From: an uncultured Alistipes sp.
Lineage (GTDB): Bacteria; Bacteroidota; Bacteroidia; Bacteroidales; Rikenellaceae
Length of the DNA: 45,538 bases
Assembly (NCBI GenBank): GCA_900546005.1
Contig: URBJ01000005.1
Coordinates: 1 to 45,538 of the forward strand
Reading direction: 5' to 3'
Both the position numbers and the translations under genes were made by a program. The stretch's first letter is position 1, and every line of letters begins with the position of its first letter. Under the pieces are notes generated by a model. The model saw nothing but the letters and a program-made list of their open reading frames with translations. It ran no database searches and was not told where the DNA came from. Of this stretch, positions 9,228 to 17,735 are shown in pieces.

Positions 9228-10922
9228 ATGAAGAGAAACAGATTGTTGGGCCTGATCCTGCTGGGATTGACCGTTATTTCGGGGCAGGGTTGTAAGGAGT
9301 CGGTGCAGACACCCGAGTTGGGCGAATCACCGCGAATCGTGAATATCATCAATTTTGTCCGGCAGACGGAACCGCGACCGGTGAATATTTCGGATGACGA
9401 CCTCTATCAAACAACGGCTGCGCAGCTCGAGCTGATGAAAAAATATAATCTGCGGGGAACGTTCCTGTTGCAGTACGACGCATTGATCAATCCGCGCTAT
9501 CAGGAACTGATGCGCGAGGCGATTACGGCCGGATGTGAAGTAGGCGGCTGGTGGGAGATTACCCAGCCCCATGTCGAAGCGGCCGGTATGAAGTGGCGGG
9601 GAGAGTATCCGTGGGACTGGCACGCCAATGTGGGCTTCTCTACGGGTTATACCACTCAGGAACGGGAGGTCTTGGTCGACACGTACATGAGTAAGTTTAA
9701 AGAGATCTTCGGGACGTATCCGACTGCCGTGGGGTCGTGGTTTATCGATGCGCATACGTTGCAATATATGGCCGACCACTACCCGGTAATTGCCTCCTGC
9801 AACTGCCGCGATCAGGTCGGAACTGACGGATATACCCTGTGGGGCGGTTATTGGAATCAGGCCTACTACCCCAGCAAGGTGAATGCGTATATGCCCGCTC
9901 AGACAAAGGAGGGGCAGATCGATATTCCGATCTTCCGAATGCTGGGCAGTGATCCGATCAATCAGTACGACAGTCGAATCGGGGAACCGGTTCAAGGGGT
10001 GGAGACGTTGGAGCCCGTTTACATAGAGGGTGGCGGTAATCCTGAATGGATCGACTGGTTTTTCGATATGTTGATCTCGGGACCCTGTCTGGCTTTCCAG
10101 TACACACAGGTTGGACAAGAGAATTCGTTTACATGGCCGGCTATGAAACAGGGTTTAGAGTATCAGATACCGTTGGTCGATTCCCTGTCTAAAGCAGGGG
10201 CGATCGATGTGCTGACGCTCTCCGAAGCTGGGAAATGGTTTAAGGAGAACTATCCGTTGACTCCTGCAACCAGCGTGGTGGCTCTTGAGGATATCAAACC
10301 GGCCGGGCGTAAGAGCGTTTGGTTCGACAGCCGTTTCTACCGTGCTAATCTTGTTTGGGAAGACAGTACGTTGCGCTTCCGGGATATCCATATGTTTGAT
10401 GAACGGATGGAATCTCCGTATGTAAAATATCAGGGAACATCGACACAATGTTTGTACAAGACGTTACCGGTAGTTGATGGATTTAACTGGAGTACGGCCT
10501 CACAAGTTGCCGGCCTGCGGTTGGTAAGAATGGAAGGGGATAGTCTGATTCCGGTTCTGGTTGGAGCGCCTCAAGTGGAGCAGACCGCACAGGGTGAGTT
10601 GACTACGGTTACGCCGATTCTTGAAGGTGGTACCTGTCGGATTGTGTTTAATGAGGATTCGATACGCATTTCCCTTTCTGATCTCGCTTCGGGAGCAGCT
10701 CAGTATGGTTTTGTTCTGTCGGCATCGAAGGATAAGCAGGTTACTTTGCCGTTTACCGGTGTGGACAGCACTTCGGTCCGAGCTCGGATGAAAAAAGTGG
10801 ATTATCGGATCGATTGTCTTGCCGGAATAGCGGATCAGGCTGATCTGTCGTGGGATCGTTTGATTACTTTTGTGCCCGATTCTGCAGGACGTTTGGTACT
10901 CGATATGTCGAAGCGCGAATAA
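9228..10922 (+). CDS. Lipoprotein with polysaccharide-deacetylase-like N-terminal region, function unknown
   Basis: I chose the ATG at 9228 (MKRNRLLGLILLGLTVISGQGC) because it gives a clean lipoprotein signal with the acylated cysteine at C22; a TTG at 9216 would add four residues. The protein has 564 residues. Residues about 35-300 resemble a NodB/polysaccharide-deacetylase barrel in layout: TTAAQLELMKKYNLRGTFLL, GCEVGGWWEITQPHV, FKEIFGTYPTAVGSWFID, YMADHYPVIASCNCRDQ. The usual DD and HxxxH metal motifs are not visible, so deacetylase chemistry is doubtful. The C-terminal 250 residues are beta-rich. It lies 21 nt after the activase gene and before a strong terminator, so it closes the three-gene unit. 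It probably sits in the outer or inner membrane facing the periplasm or outside. Confidence 0.6.
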   Translation: MKRNRLLGLILLGLTVISGQGCKESVQTPELGESPRIVNIINFVRQTEPRPVNISDDDLYQTTAAQLELMKKYNLRGTFLLQYDALINPRYQELMREAITAGCEVGGWWEITQPHVEAAGMKWRGEYPWDWHANVGFSTGYTTQEREVLVDTYMSKFKEIFGTYPTAVGSWFIDAHTLQYMADHYPVIASCNCRDQVGTDGYTLWGGYWNQAYYPSKVNAYMPAQTKEGQIDIPIFRMLGSDPINQYDSRIGEPVQGVETLEPVYIEGGGNPEWIDWFFDMLISGPCLAFQYTQVGQENSFTWPAMKQGLEYQIPLVDSLSKAGAIDVLTLSEAGKWFKENYPLTPATSVVALEDIKPAGRKSVWFDSRFYRANLVWEDSTLRFRDIHMFDERMESPYVKYQGTSTQCLYKTLPVVDGFNWSTASQVAGLRLVRMEGDSLIPVLVGAPQVEQTAQGELTTVTPILEGGTCRIVFNEDSIRISLSDLASGAAQYGFVLSASKDKQVTLPFTGVDSTSVRARMKKVDYRIDCLAGIADQADLSWDRLITFVPDSAGRLVLDMSKRE

Positions 10923-10948
10923 CGAATAATAAGACTTTATAAGACGAG

Positions 10949-10983
10949 AAAGAGGGGACGAAAATATTTTCGCCCCCTCTTTT
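10949..10983. terminator. Bidirectional intrinsic terminator
   Basis: An inverted repeat has arms 10949-10960 and 10971-10982, one mismatch, extended by AAAA/TTTT in the loop region, and flanking A and T runs on either side. It lies between the convergent lipoprotein gene (ends 10922) and yqaA-like gene (ends 11004) and can serve both. Confidence 0.85.
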
Positions 10984-11003
10984 GTATGAATCGATCGTCT
11001 GAA

Positions 11004-11453
11004 TCAGAAAAATTGCTTGCCCCAGATGAATAGCAGGGCCCATCCTACGAAACGGGCACCCTTACCGATCAGCATCAGTAAAGCCGATTTGCGGAAGTCG
11101 ACCTTGTAGAATCCAAGAGCGATAGCAAATACGTCGCCGACGAAAGGCAGCCATGTGAGTAGAGCCAGCCACGCACCGAATCGGTCGATCTTGTCCTTGT
11201 GTTTGATGAGGGTTTCGTGTTTGACCTTCATGTAGCGCTCGATCCACTCCCATTTGCCGAGCCATCCCAGACCGTAGGAGGTCAGCCCGCCGAGCCAGTT
11301 GCCGAGTGTCGCTACGGCAACGCTCAACCAAATGTTGCCTCCTGCGGCAAGCATGCCGACCAACAGTACGTCCGAACTAAATGGGACGACCGTAGCCGCA
11401 ACGAACGATCCGACGAATAGACCGAAGTAGCCGAGATTGAGCAACCATTCCAT
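11004..11453 (-). CDS. YqaA-like small DedA/VTT-family membrane protein
   Basis: 149 residues with four or five hydrophobic segments: LGYFGLFVGSFVAATVVPFSS (about 7-27), NIWLSVAVATLGNWLGGLTSYGLG (40-63), WLALLTWLPFVGDVFAIALGF (95-115) and the C-terminal helix. The motif FGAWLALLTWLPFVGD with the re-entrant-loop prolines, and GNWLGGLTSYGLG, are the YqaA hallmarks. Relatives of the DedA superfamily are linked to undecaprenyl-phosphate or other lipid flipping, but the role of the short YqaA form is not established. It follows the kinase gene by 39 nt on the same strand and probably shares its transcript. Confidence 0.85.
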   Translation of the reverse strand: MEWLLNLGYFGLFVGSFVAATVVPFSSDVLLVGMLAAGGNIWLSVAVATLGNWLGGLTSYGLGWLGKWEWIERYMKVKHETLIKHKDKIDRFGAWLALLTWLPFVGDVFAIALGFYKVDFRKSALLMLIGKGARFVGWALLFIWGKQFF

Positions 11454-11492
11454 AAGGGAGAATCTCTCGAATTTTTGGAGACCAGTCCGGCC

Positions 11493-12494
11493 TTATAGCA
11501 GGAAGGTTCCTGCAGCAACCTCTTCGATCTTCTTGCGGATATCTTCCCAGCGGTGTTCGTCGATCGTAGGGCCTACGACCTCGATGACGTGGCCGGATAC
11601 GACCGCTCCGATCGTGCCACACTGCTCCATGGAGAGTCCGCGGCATAAACCGGCCAGAAATCCGGCAGCGTAGTAATCTCCGGCTCCGGTCGTATCTACG
11701 CGACGGGCAGAGGCGACGATCCCCACGTGTTCGACCTTTCCGCGGTGCTTGATGTAGGCCCCGTGTTTGCCGACTTTTACGATCACCATCGGGCAGTGCT
11801 TCCCTATTTTGTCGAGCGACTCGAGCGGATTCGAGTCCCCGGAGAACGCAGCGGCCTCCTGTTCGTTGGCAAAGAGAATATCGACCTGCCCGGTGACTAA
11901 TTCGTGAAGGAATTCGAGGTTCTCTTCGACGACGTTGTAGCTGGCCAAATCCAGAGCGATCTGCAATCCGCAGCTTTTGGCCGTCCGGACGGCTTGTGCA
12001 ATCAGCCGATGGTCCTGAACTAAATACCCTTCGATGTAGAGACAGTCGTATCCGTCGAAGAGCTGTGGGGTAATCTCATCGTCCCGCATCTCGAGTGCAG
12101 CCCCGAGAAAGGTGCACATGGTTCGTTCTCCGTCGGGAGAGATCAGGGAGATGCAGCGTCCGGAGGGAGATTCACCCTGAAACAGGTGTGTCTGTATGCC
12201 GCAGTCGGAAAGTGCCTGTCCGAAAATGTTTCCGGTCTTATCGTGTCCGATCTTCCCGATGTAGCCGCAGGAGACTCCCATTTGGGAGAGTGCGCGGATC
12301 GTATTCGAGGCCGATCCTCCCGGAGAATAGGCCTTTGGCAGGTCCTTTACGGACTCTTCGATTTGTTCCAATTGTTTGCTGTCGACCAGCGACATGCTGC
12401 CCCGACGCAATCCGAATTGGGTGAGCATGTCATCGTTTTTCAGGTTGACCAACAGGTCGGTCAGTGCATTACCTATGCCGATAATACGGTTCAT
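11493..12494 (-). CDS. PfkB-family carbohydrate/nucleoside kinase
   Basis: 333 residues from the ATG at 12494 (MNRIIGIGNALTDLLVNL). An upstream in-frame start at 12563 would overlap uvrC and the promoter, so I reject it. The fold is ribokinase-like: GGSASNTIRALSQMG near the N-terminus (substrate side) and the C-terminal signature DTTGAGDYYAAGFLAG, where D273 is the catalytic base. Bacteroidota homologues are usually annotated as adenosine kinase or sugar kinase; the sequence alone does not decide the substrate. A promoter at 12535-12566 overlaps the uvrC 3' end, so the gene can be read independently of uvrC. Confidence 0.9.
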   Translation of the reverse strand: MNRIIGIGNALTDLLVNLKNDDMLTQFGLRRGSMSLVDSKQLEQIEESVKDLPKAYSPGGSASNTIRALSQMGVSCGYIGKIGHDKTGNIFGQALSDCGIQTHLFQGESPSGRCISLISPDGERTMCTFLGAALEMRDDEITPQLFDGYDCLYIEGYLVQDHRLIAQAVRTAKSCGLQIALDLASYNVVEENLEFLHELVTGQVDILFANEQEAAAFSGDSNPLESLDKIGKHCPMVIVKVGKHGAYIKHRGKVEHVGIVASARRVDTTGAGDYYAAGFLAGLCRGLSMEQCGTIGAVVSGHVIEVVGPTIDEHRWEDIRKKIEEVAAGTFLL

Positions 12495-12534
12495 CGAATC
12501 AGAAGTTTTTGAGTTGTTGATTTGGTAATAGGAA

Positions 12535-12566
12535 CAAAGGTCTTCTTTTTTTGCCGGATTCACAAA
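12535..12566 (-). promoter_or_regulatory. Promoter of the PfkB kinase / YqaA pair
   Basis: On the minus strand TTTG (12563-12566), then 20 nt, then GACCTTTG (12535-12542), matching TAnnTTTG except for the first base. It sits across the uvrC stop codon, 41 nt before the kinase ATG. Confidence 0.6.
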
Positions 12567-14446
12567 TCTTTTTCGGCTTCGGCTCGTGGAGTCGAAGCAT
12601 CCGGACCGGTGTCCGGTTTCGAAGCGTTGGCGGCGAAATAGTGGAGCACGGCAGTAGCCCGTTGATGACCGATCAGGTCGGTCAACTCCTTTTCCGTAGC
12701 CCGCCGGATGCGGGAGAGCGTGTGGAAATGTTGAAGCAATTTTTCAACCGATCGGGAGCCGAGTGTAGGGATCGATTCCAGTTCGCTTTTGATGAAGGCA
12801 AGCGAGCGTTTTTTGCGGTGGAACGTGATGCCGAACCGATGGGCTTCGTCCCGGATGTGCATCAGTACCTTCAGTGCCTCACCGTTGCGATCGAGATAAT
12901 AGGGTGTCGGATCGTGCGGGAAATAGACCTCTTCGATCCGTTTGGCCAGTCCGACAATCGTGATCTGTTTCTCGATCCCGAGTCGTTGTAGGGTCTCGTA
13001 GGCGAAACGGAGCTGCCCTTTACCTCCGTCCACCACGATCAGTTGCGGTAGTTCGGCCCCCTCATCCAGCAGACGACGGTAGCGGCGTCCGATGACCTCC
13101 TCCATCGAAGCAAAGTCGTTGGCACCCACCACCGTTTTGATGTTGAAATGGCGGTACTCTTTGCGGGACGGTTTCGTATCGCGGAAAACGACGCACGATG
13201 CGACGGGGTTGGTTCCTTGCAGGTTGGAGTTGTCGAAACATTCGATGTGGCGTGGTGGAACATCCATGTGCAGAGCCTTTTGCAGATCGGAAAGGATCCG
13301 GTTGACGTGACGCTCCGGGTCTTTGATTTCGATTTGTTTCAGCTTTTCGAGCCGGTAGAGGCGGCTGTTTCGTTCCGACAGTTCCAATAGACGTAGCTTG
13401 TCACCCCGTTGTGGAACGGTGAATTGCGTTCCTTCGAAGAGCTCTTTGGCTTCGGGGTAGAACGGTACGATCACCTCGCGTGCGAGTCTTCGTCCGGAGA
13501 GCTGTTCCGATATCTGTTCGATGGCATACCGCAGGATGTCTGCCGGTTGGTCCTCCAGACCGGGTTTCAGCTCGACCGTAAAGGTATTCACGATAGCACC
13601 GTCGGCGATGTGCATGTAGTTGCAGTAGGCCGCGTCGTCGTCGGTGACCAGCGAGAAGACATCCAGATTGGTCAGGGTGTTGCTGACCACGACCGATTTG
13701 CTCTGATAGGCGGACAGCGTCTCCATGCGTTTTTTGTAGAGGGCGGCCTCTTCGAACCGCAACTCGGCGGATGCCTCATTCATTTTCGATTTCAGGTAAT
13801 CCATCGTGGCATGGGTCTCTCCGCGAAGCAGGGAAGCTACCAATGAGACGTTTTCTCGATACTCCTCTTCGCTCTGCAGTCCGACACAGGGTCCTTTGCA
13901 GTTTCCGATGTGGTATTCGAGGCAGACCTGATACTTCCCTTTGGCAATTGCGTCGGCGTTGAGGTTCAGGGAGCAGGAACGCAGCGGGTAGATGCTGTGC
14001 ACCGTATCTAGGACCATCTTTTGAATGTAGACCGAGGCATACGGCCCGAAGTAAGAGGAACCGTCACGAACCCGTCGTCGGGTCGATATGATTCGCGGAA
14101 AGGGTTCATTGCGAATGACGATCCAAGGGTAGGTCTTGTCGTCTTTGAGCAGAATGTTGTATCGGGGTTGGAGGCTTTTGATCAGACTGTTTTCGAGCAG
14201 GAATGCTTCATTTTCGGTAGCGACTACGGTATGGCGCAAGTCGGCTATTCGGGTAACCATGACCCGCACCTTGGGGCTTACGTTCGCTTTTGAAGTGAAA
14301 TAGGAGGATACGCGGCGTTTGAGGTTCTTGGCCTTCCCGACGTAGATCACCTTGCCGTCGGCTCCAAGAAACTGATATACGCCCGGAGATTCGGGCAAAA
14401 GCGATACCTTCTCTTTCAATTCGGCCATCCGTTGCGATGGGGGCAT
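12560..14446 (-). CDS. uvrC: UvrABC system protein C
   Basis: 628 residues from the ATG at 14446; the open frame extends to a TTG at 14476, and a further ATG at 14428 (MAELKEKV) is also possible. The domains are in standard order: GIY-YIG nuclease (PGVYQFL..VIYVGKAKNLKRR, residues 20-45), a cysteine-containing segment (CSLNLNADAIAKG..CLEYHIGNCKGPCVG), UVR domain (ELRFEEAALYKKRMETL, near 210), RNase-H-like endonuclease (ECFDNSNLQG; LIVVDGGKGQL) and tandem helix-hairpin-helix at the C-terminus (IPTLGSRSVEKLLQHF). It makes the dual incision in nucleotide excision repair after UvrA and UvrB mark damage. It ends just before the kinase gene. Confidence 0.96.
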   Translation of the reverse strand: MPPSQRMAELKEKVSLLPESPGVYQFLGADGKVIYVGKAKNLKRRVSSYFTSKANVSPKVRVMVTRIADLRHTVVATENEAFLLENSLIKSLQPRYNILLKDDKTYPWIVIRNEPFPRIISTRRRVRDGSSYFGPYASVYIQKMVLDTVHSIYPLRSCSLNLNADAIAKGKYQVCLEYHIGNCKGPCVGLQSEEEYRENVSLVASLLRGETHATMDYLKSKMNEASAELRFEEAALYKKRMETLSAYQSKSVVVSNTLTNLDVFSLVTDDDAAYCNYMHIADGAIVNTFTVELKPGLEDQPADILRYAIEQISEQLSGRRLAREVIVPFYPEAKELFEGTQFTVPQRGDKLRLLELSERNSRLYRLEKLKQIEIKDPERHVNRILSDLQKALHMDVPPRHIECFDNSNLQGTNPVASCVVFRDTKPSRKEYRHFNIKTVVGANDFASMEEVIGRRYRRLLDEGAELPQLIVVDGGKGQLRFAYETLQRLGIEKQITIVGLAKRIEEVYFPHDPTPYYLDRNGEALKVLMHIRDEAHRFGITFHRKKRSLAFIKSELESIPTLGSRSVEKLLQHFHTLSRIRRATEKELTDLIGHQRATAVLHYFAANASKPDTGPDASTPRAEAEKDL

Positions 14447-14580
14447 AGAGACAAAAAAGTTAAAATTCTGTTTCAAAAAATAAAAGTATTAATTTTTATT
14501 ATACCTTTAACTCCGTCGAACGAAAGTTTTTTCGGAACGTATTTTGTCAGTGTTGATAACTACATAAAAATATCCTGATT

Positions 14581-16350
14581 ATGGAGTTGATCCGACAGAA
14601 TGACCTTTGTTTTGGACAGACCGGAGGTTGGGCCCGAGCCCGTGCCTCGCTGATCATGAAAATCGCGGCAATCAAGCAGGTCAACCGGTTGTACGACGAC
14701 ACGTTATCCTATCCGGGTCCCTATCCCGAAGGGCTCCTGCATAACTTGCAGGTATCGTATGAGACATTTCCCGAAGAGTTGGAACATATACCCCGATCCG
14801 GCGCGGCGATTGTCGTGGCCAATCATCCAACAGGCGCATTGGATGGGATCGTGTTGATCGATCTGCTGTCGAAGTTGCGTCCCGATGTGCGCTTTATGGG
14901 GAATTTTCTGCTCTCGCGGATTGGTCCGCTGAATCGTTTCTTCATCAGTGTCGATCCGTTCGATTCGAAAGCTCAGAGCAATGTCTCCGGTCTGAGGGAG
15001 TCGATCCGTCACCTGCAACAGGGAGGATTGCTCGTGATTTTTCCGGCCGGTGAGGTGGCAACGTGGCAACGTGGGTTCAAGGAGGTGAAGGATCGGGAGT
15101 GGCCGATGTCGGTCATGAAGTTCATCCGGCGGGCTCAGGTACCCGTAATTCCGCTACACATCGAGGCTTCGAACAGTGTATGGTTTCGTCTGGCCGGGAA
15201 GATCCATCCGTCGCTGCGGACCCTGTTGTTGCCCCGCGAGTTGATGAACAAGTCGGGAAATCGGGTCCCGGTTCGGGTCGCCTCGGCCGTACTACCGCAG
15301 AAAACGGCGGTACTTACCGACGAGGCCTATGGAAACTACCTGCGGGCAGGAGTCGAATATCTGAAACCCGAGCGGAAAAAACACCGTCGTCGAATCATAG
15401 CTCGACGTCCCGGTTCTTCGCCCGAGCGTATCTGTGACGAGATCTCTTCCGAGGCGTTGGCTGGCGAATTGGACCGTATCCGGAAGCAACGTCTGCTGTT
15501 TTCTTACCGCGAGTTTGAGGTGTATTGTGCTCCGTACGACGAAATTCCGTTGATGATGCGGAACATCGGGGCTCTCCGGGAACGGACTTTCCGTGAGGTC
15601 GGAGAGGGAACCAAGCGGGAGATCGATACGGATCGTTTTGACCGGTACTATCTGCATCTGTTCGTATGGGATGGGAAGGAGAGACGTCTGGTCGGGGCCT
15701 ATCGGTTGGGTATGGGCGACGAGATTATCCGACGGTATGGGGTGCGGGGGTTTTATACGCATACGCTGTTCCGGATGTCGCGACGTATGGGACCTACCCT
15801 GAAACAGACCATCGAGCTGGGGCGTTCCTTTATCGTGAAGGAGTACCAGCGAAAACCCGCCTCACTGATGCTCTTGTGGAAAGGGATTCTGCATGTTTTG
15901 CTGGCCAATACGCAGTATCGCTATTTGCTGGGGCCGGTGACGATTTCGGGAAGTTTCCATCCGGTTTCTCGCCGGGTGATTGCGGCCTATGTCGGCGGGT
16001 GCTATCTGGATCGGGAAAAGTCACGTTGGATCAGACCACGGACCGGACTCGATATTCCGGTGCGGATCGACGAGTCGCTGATTGCCGAGGTGTCGCAGCT
16101 CGAGTTGATCAACAAGCTGGTTTGCGACATCGAACGGAACCACTTTTCTGTTCCCGTGTTGATTCGCAAGTACCTGCAACTGAATAGCTCCGTGCTCGGA
16201 TTCAATACCGATCACGATTTCAACGGCTCGCTCGATGCACTGATGCTGCTCGATCTGAAACAGGTGCCCGAAGATACGATCCGTATGTTGGCCAAGGAGT
16301 TGGACCACATAGATGTCCTCTCTCGCTTCCGTGCCTATCGGGAGTCTTAG
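14581..16350 (+). CDS. Fused PlsC-like / GNAT-type acyltransferase (OlsF-like aminolipid synthase)
   Basis: 589 residues with two domains. Residues about 70-260 form a PlsC-like acyltransferase: VVANHPTGALDG (H82...D88, spacing HX5D as in the aminolipid branch) and VIFPAGEVATW (F154-E158). Residues about 300-560 match the OlsB/hemolysin-type N-acyltransferase: LRERTFREVGEGT, RLVGAYRLGMGDEI, ELGRSFIVKEYQRKPASLMLLWKGI and LLGPVTISGSFHP. Such fusions are known to make ornithine or glycine lipids by N-acylation then O-acylation. In Bacteroides thetaiotaomicron the two activities sit in separate genes (glsB, glsA). The amino-acid substrate cannot be told here. Its stop overlaps the stop of the convergent DUF4143 gene by 4 nt. 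Confidence 0.85.
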   Translation: MELIRQNDLCFGQTGGWARARASLIMKIAAIKQVNRLYDDTLSYPGPYPEGLLHNLQVSYETFPEELEHIPRSGAAIVVANHPTGALDGIVLIDLLSKLRPDVRFMGNFLLSRIGPLNRFFISVDPFDSKAQSNVSGLRESIRHLQQGGLLVIFPAGEVATWQRGFKEVKDREWPMSVMKFIRRAQVPVIPLHIEASNSVWFRLAGKIHPSLRTLLLPRELMNKSGNRVPVRVASAVLPQKTAVLTDEAYGNYLRAGVEYLKPERKKHRRRIIARRPGSSPERICDEISSEALAGELDRIRKQRLLFSYREFEVYCAPYDEIPLMMRNIGALRERTFREVGEGTKREIDTDRFDRYYLHLFVWDGKERRLVGAYRLGMGDEIIRRYGVRGFYTHTLFRMSRRMGPTLKQTIELGRSFIVKEYQRKPASLMLLWKGILHVLLANTQYRYLLGPVTISGSFHPVSRRVIAAYVGGCYLDREKSRWIRPRTGLDIPVRIDESLIAEVSQLELINKLVCDIERNHFSVPVLIRKYLQLNSSVLGFNTDHDFNGSLDALMLLDLKQVPEDTIRMLAKELDHIDVLSRFRAYRES

Positions 16351-17573
16351 AAGTCGCTTAGGAACGTGTCGGCATCCATCGTCTCGATCGTATATCCGTC
16401 GGTCTCGATTTGGTCCGTACGGTCTCGGGTGACGATGATTCCACGTTTGGATCGTGTAGCCTCCAAGGCGTAGACAAGGCCTTCGGTTTTGGTCTGTATG
16501 CAGTCTGGATCGTCCTCATAGCAGCTTTGGATGCAAAGGGTGGTGCCCTCATCGTCGGTTGCTATAAAGTCGCATCCGCCCAGCTCGTTGGTGTAGTGGA
16601 GGGTGTATCCTGCGCTCTTCAGATGGTTGAACACGAGCGTTTCGAACAGTCGGGGCTTATCGATATCTTCCCAGCTGACCGCTTGGGCCATTGCCGTGTC
16701 GGTTGCATAGACCTTGCGGGGATTGACGGCTTGTCGGGCCGGGTTGTCGCTGAGGATCGATACGAAGTGGACCAGTCCGGCCCGCTCGGCGCACGACATG
16801 TGTTCGGCAACGGTACTTACCGCCTTGATCCGGAGTTTGTCCCGAAGTTTGTTGGCCGTGACGGACTCTCCGGTGTGGGTCATCAGGTGCAGCAAGACCC
16901 GTTGCAGGGTGTTGTGGTCGCGGATTCCTCCGGCGATCAGGGCGTCCCGACTGACGATTTCGGTGTAGAGTCGGCGCAGGGCCTCGGCGTTCTCCGGACG
17001 CAGCATGCCGGGAAAGGATCCGCGAAGCATGTATTCGTTGACGGCCTGTTCTCCGCCAGATTTGTGGGTATATCGCAGGTATTCCCGGTAGGAGAGTGGA
17101 TACAGGCGCATCGGAATGAAAAAGCGTTGCGTGAGGTTCTGTTGTCCACTGTCCGGGCTCTTTGACAGGTCGTATAGCGTATCGAGAGATACCGTAGAGA
17201 TGATTTTGATTCCCTGCTCGATTTTCCGGATGCAGAAGTCCATCCAATCCGCTGCGAGGTCAATCCGGTTGAACAGCAGGGTGCCTTTCCCGGAGTCCTC
17301 GATCAGTTGCTCGAGCTTCCGAAAGTCCATGGCGTCGAATCCGGCCATGCGGGGATCGTCGAAATCGGTAAACCACGCCTCCGGATAGTCGTTGTGAAAC
17401 AGACGGTAGAGCAGCGACGAGGTGCCGGATCCGCGGGTTCCTCCGATCAGAAGTGCGCGGTCTGTCAGGTAGGGAAGTCTGTCTTCGATGTCTCGGGCTT
17501 GTCCGATCGATTGTTCTGCAAGCGATTTAAGCTGCTTCTGGACAATCTGTTCTATGCTGCTCTTCGGTATCAT
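16347..17573 (-). CDS. DUF4143-type AAA_14 protein with degenerate ATP-binding motifs
   Basis: 408 residues. The family layout is clear: AAA_14 domain (residues about 35-170), the linker LYPLSYREYLRYT, a winged-helix segment (HTGESVTANKLRDKLRIKAVSTVAEHM) and the C-terminal nuclease-like DUF4143 domain (LFETLVFNHLKSAGY..GGCDFIATDDEG..YALEATRSKRGIIVTRD). However, Walker A reads GTRGSGTS at 45-52, with threonine (T51, codon ACC) where lysine is expected. The Walker B region LLFNRID (99-105) lacks the LFLDEI acidic pair. ATP hydrolysis is therefore unlikely. Functions of this family are mostly unknown. It is a single-gene unit with its own promoter. Confidence 0.85.
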   Translation of the reverse strand: MIPKSSIEQIVQKQLKSLAEQSIGQARDIEDRLPYLTDRALLIGGTRGSGTSSLLYRLFHNDYPEAWFTDFDDPRMAGFDAMDFRKLEQLIEDSGKGTLLFNRIDLAADWMDFCIRKIEQGIKIISTVSLDTLYDLSKSPDSGQQNLTQRFFIPMRLYPLSYREYLRYTHKSGGEQAVNEYMLRGSFPGMLRPENAEALRRLYTEIVSRDALIAGGIRDHNTLQRVLLHLMTHTGESVTANKLRDKLRIKAVSTVAEHMSCAERAGLVHFVSILSDNPARQAVNPRKVYATDTAMAQAVSWEDIDKPRLFETLVFNHLKSAGYTLHYTNELGGCDFIATDDEGTTLCIQSCYEDDPDCIQTKTEGLVYALEATRSKRGIIVTRDRTDQIETDGYTIETMDADTFLSDF

Positions 17574-17626
17574 GATGCGAAGGTTTTATGATATGTTATT
17601 TTTGATTCGTGTGTTTATGTTAGGAA

Positions 17627-17634
17627 CAAAGATA
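17627..17634 (-). promoter_or_regulatory. -7 element of the DUF4143 gene promoter
   Basis: Minus-strand TATCTTTG is a perfect -7 element, 53 nt upstream of the ATG at 17573. A TTTA 19 nt further upstream could act as a weak -33 element. Confidence 0.6.
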
Positions 17635-17689
17635 TTTATTTTTTTGTAAAAGATAAATAATTGCAGACCACACCTTGCGATTTATGTCG

Positions 17690-17697
17690 TATTTTTG
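17690..17697 (+). promoter_or_regulatory. -7 element of the porin promoter
   Basis: TATTTTTG fits TAnnTTTG and lies 38 nt before the porin ATG at 17736. No convincing TTTG is seen at the -33 position. The 8-bp palindrome GCGATCGC follows within the leader (17703-17710). Confidence 0.55.
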
Positions 17698-17735
17698 CGA
17701 CGCGATCGCGGTCGGGTCGCTCTAAATGGTGAACA

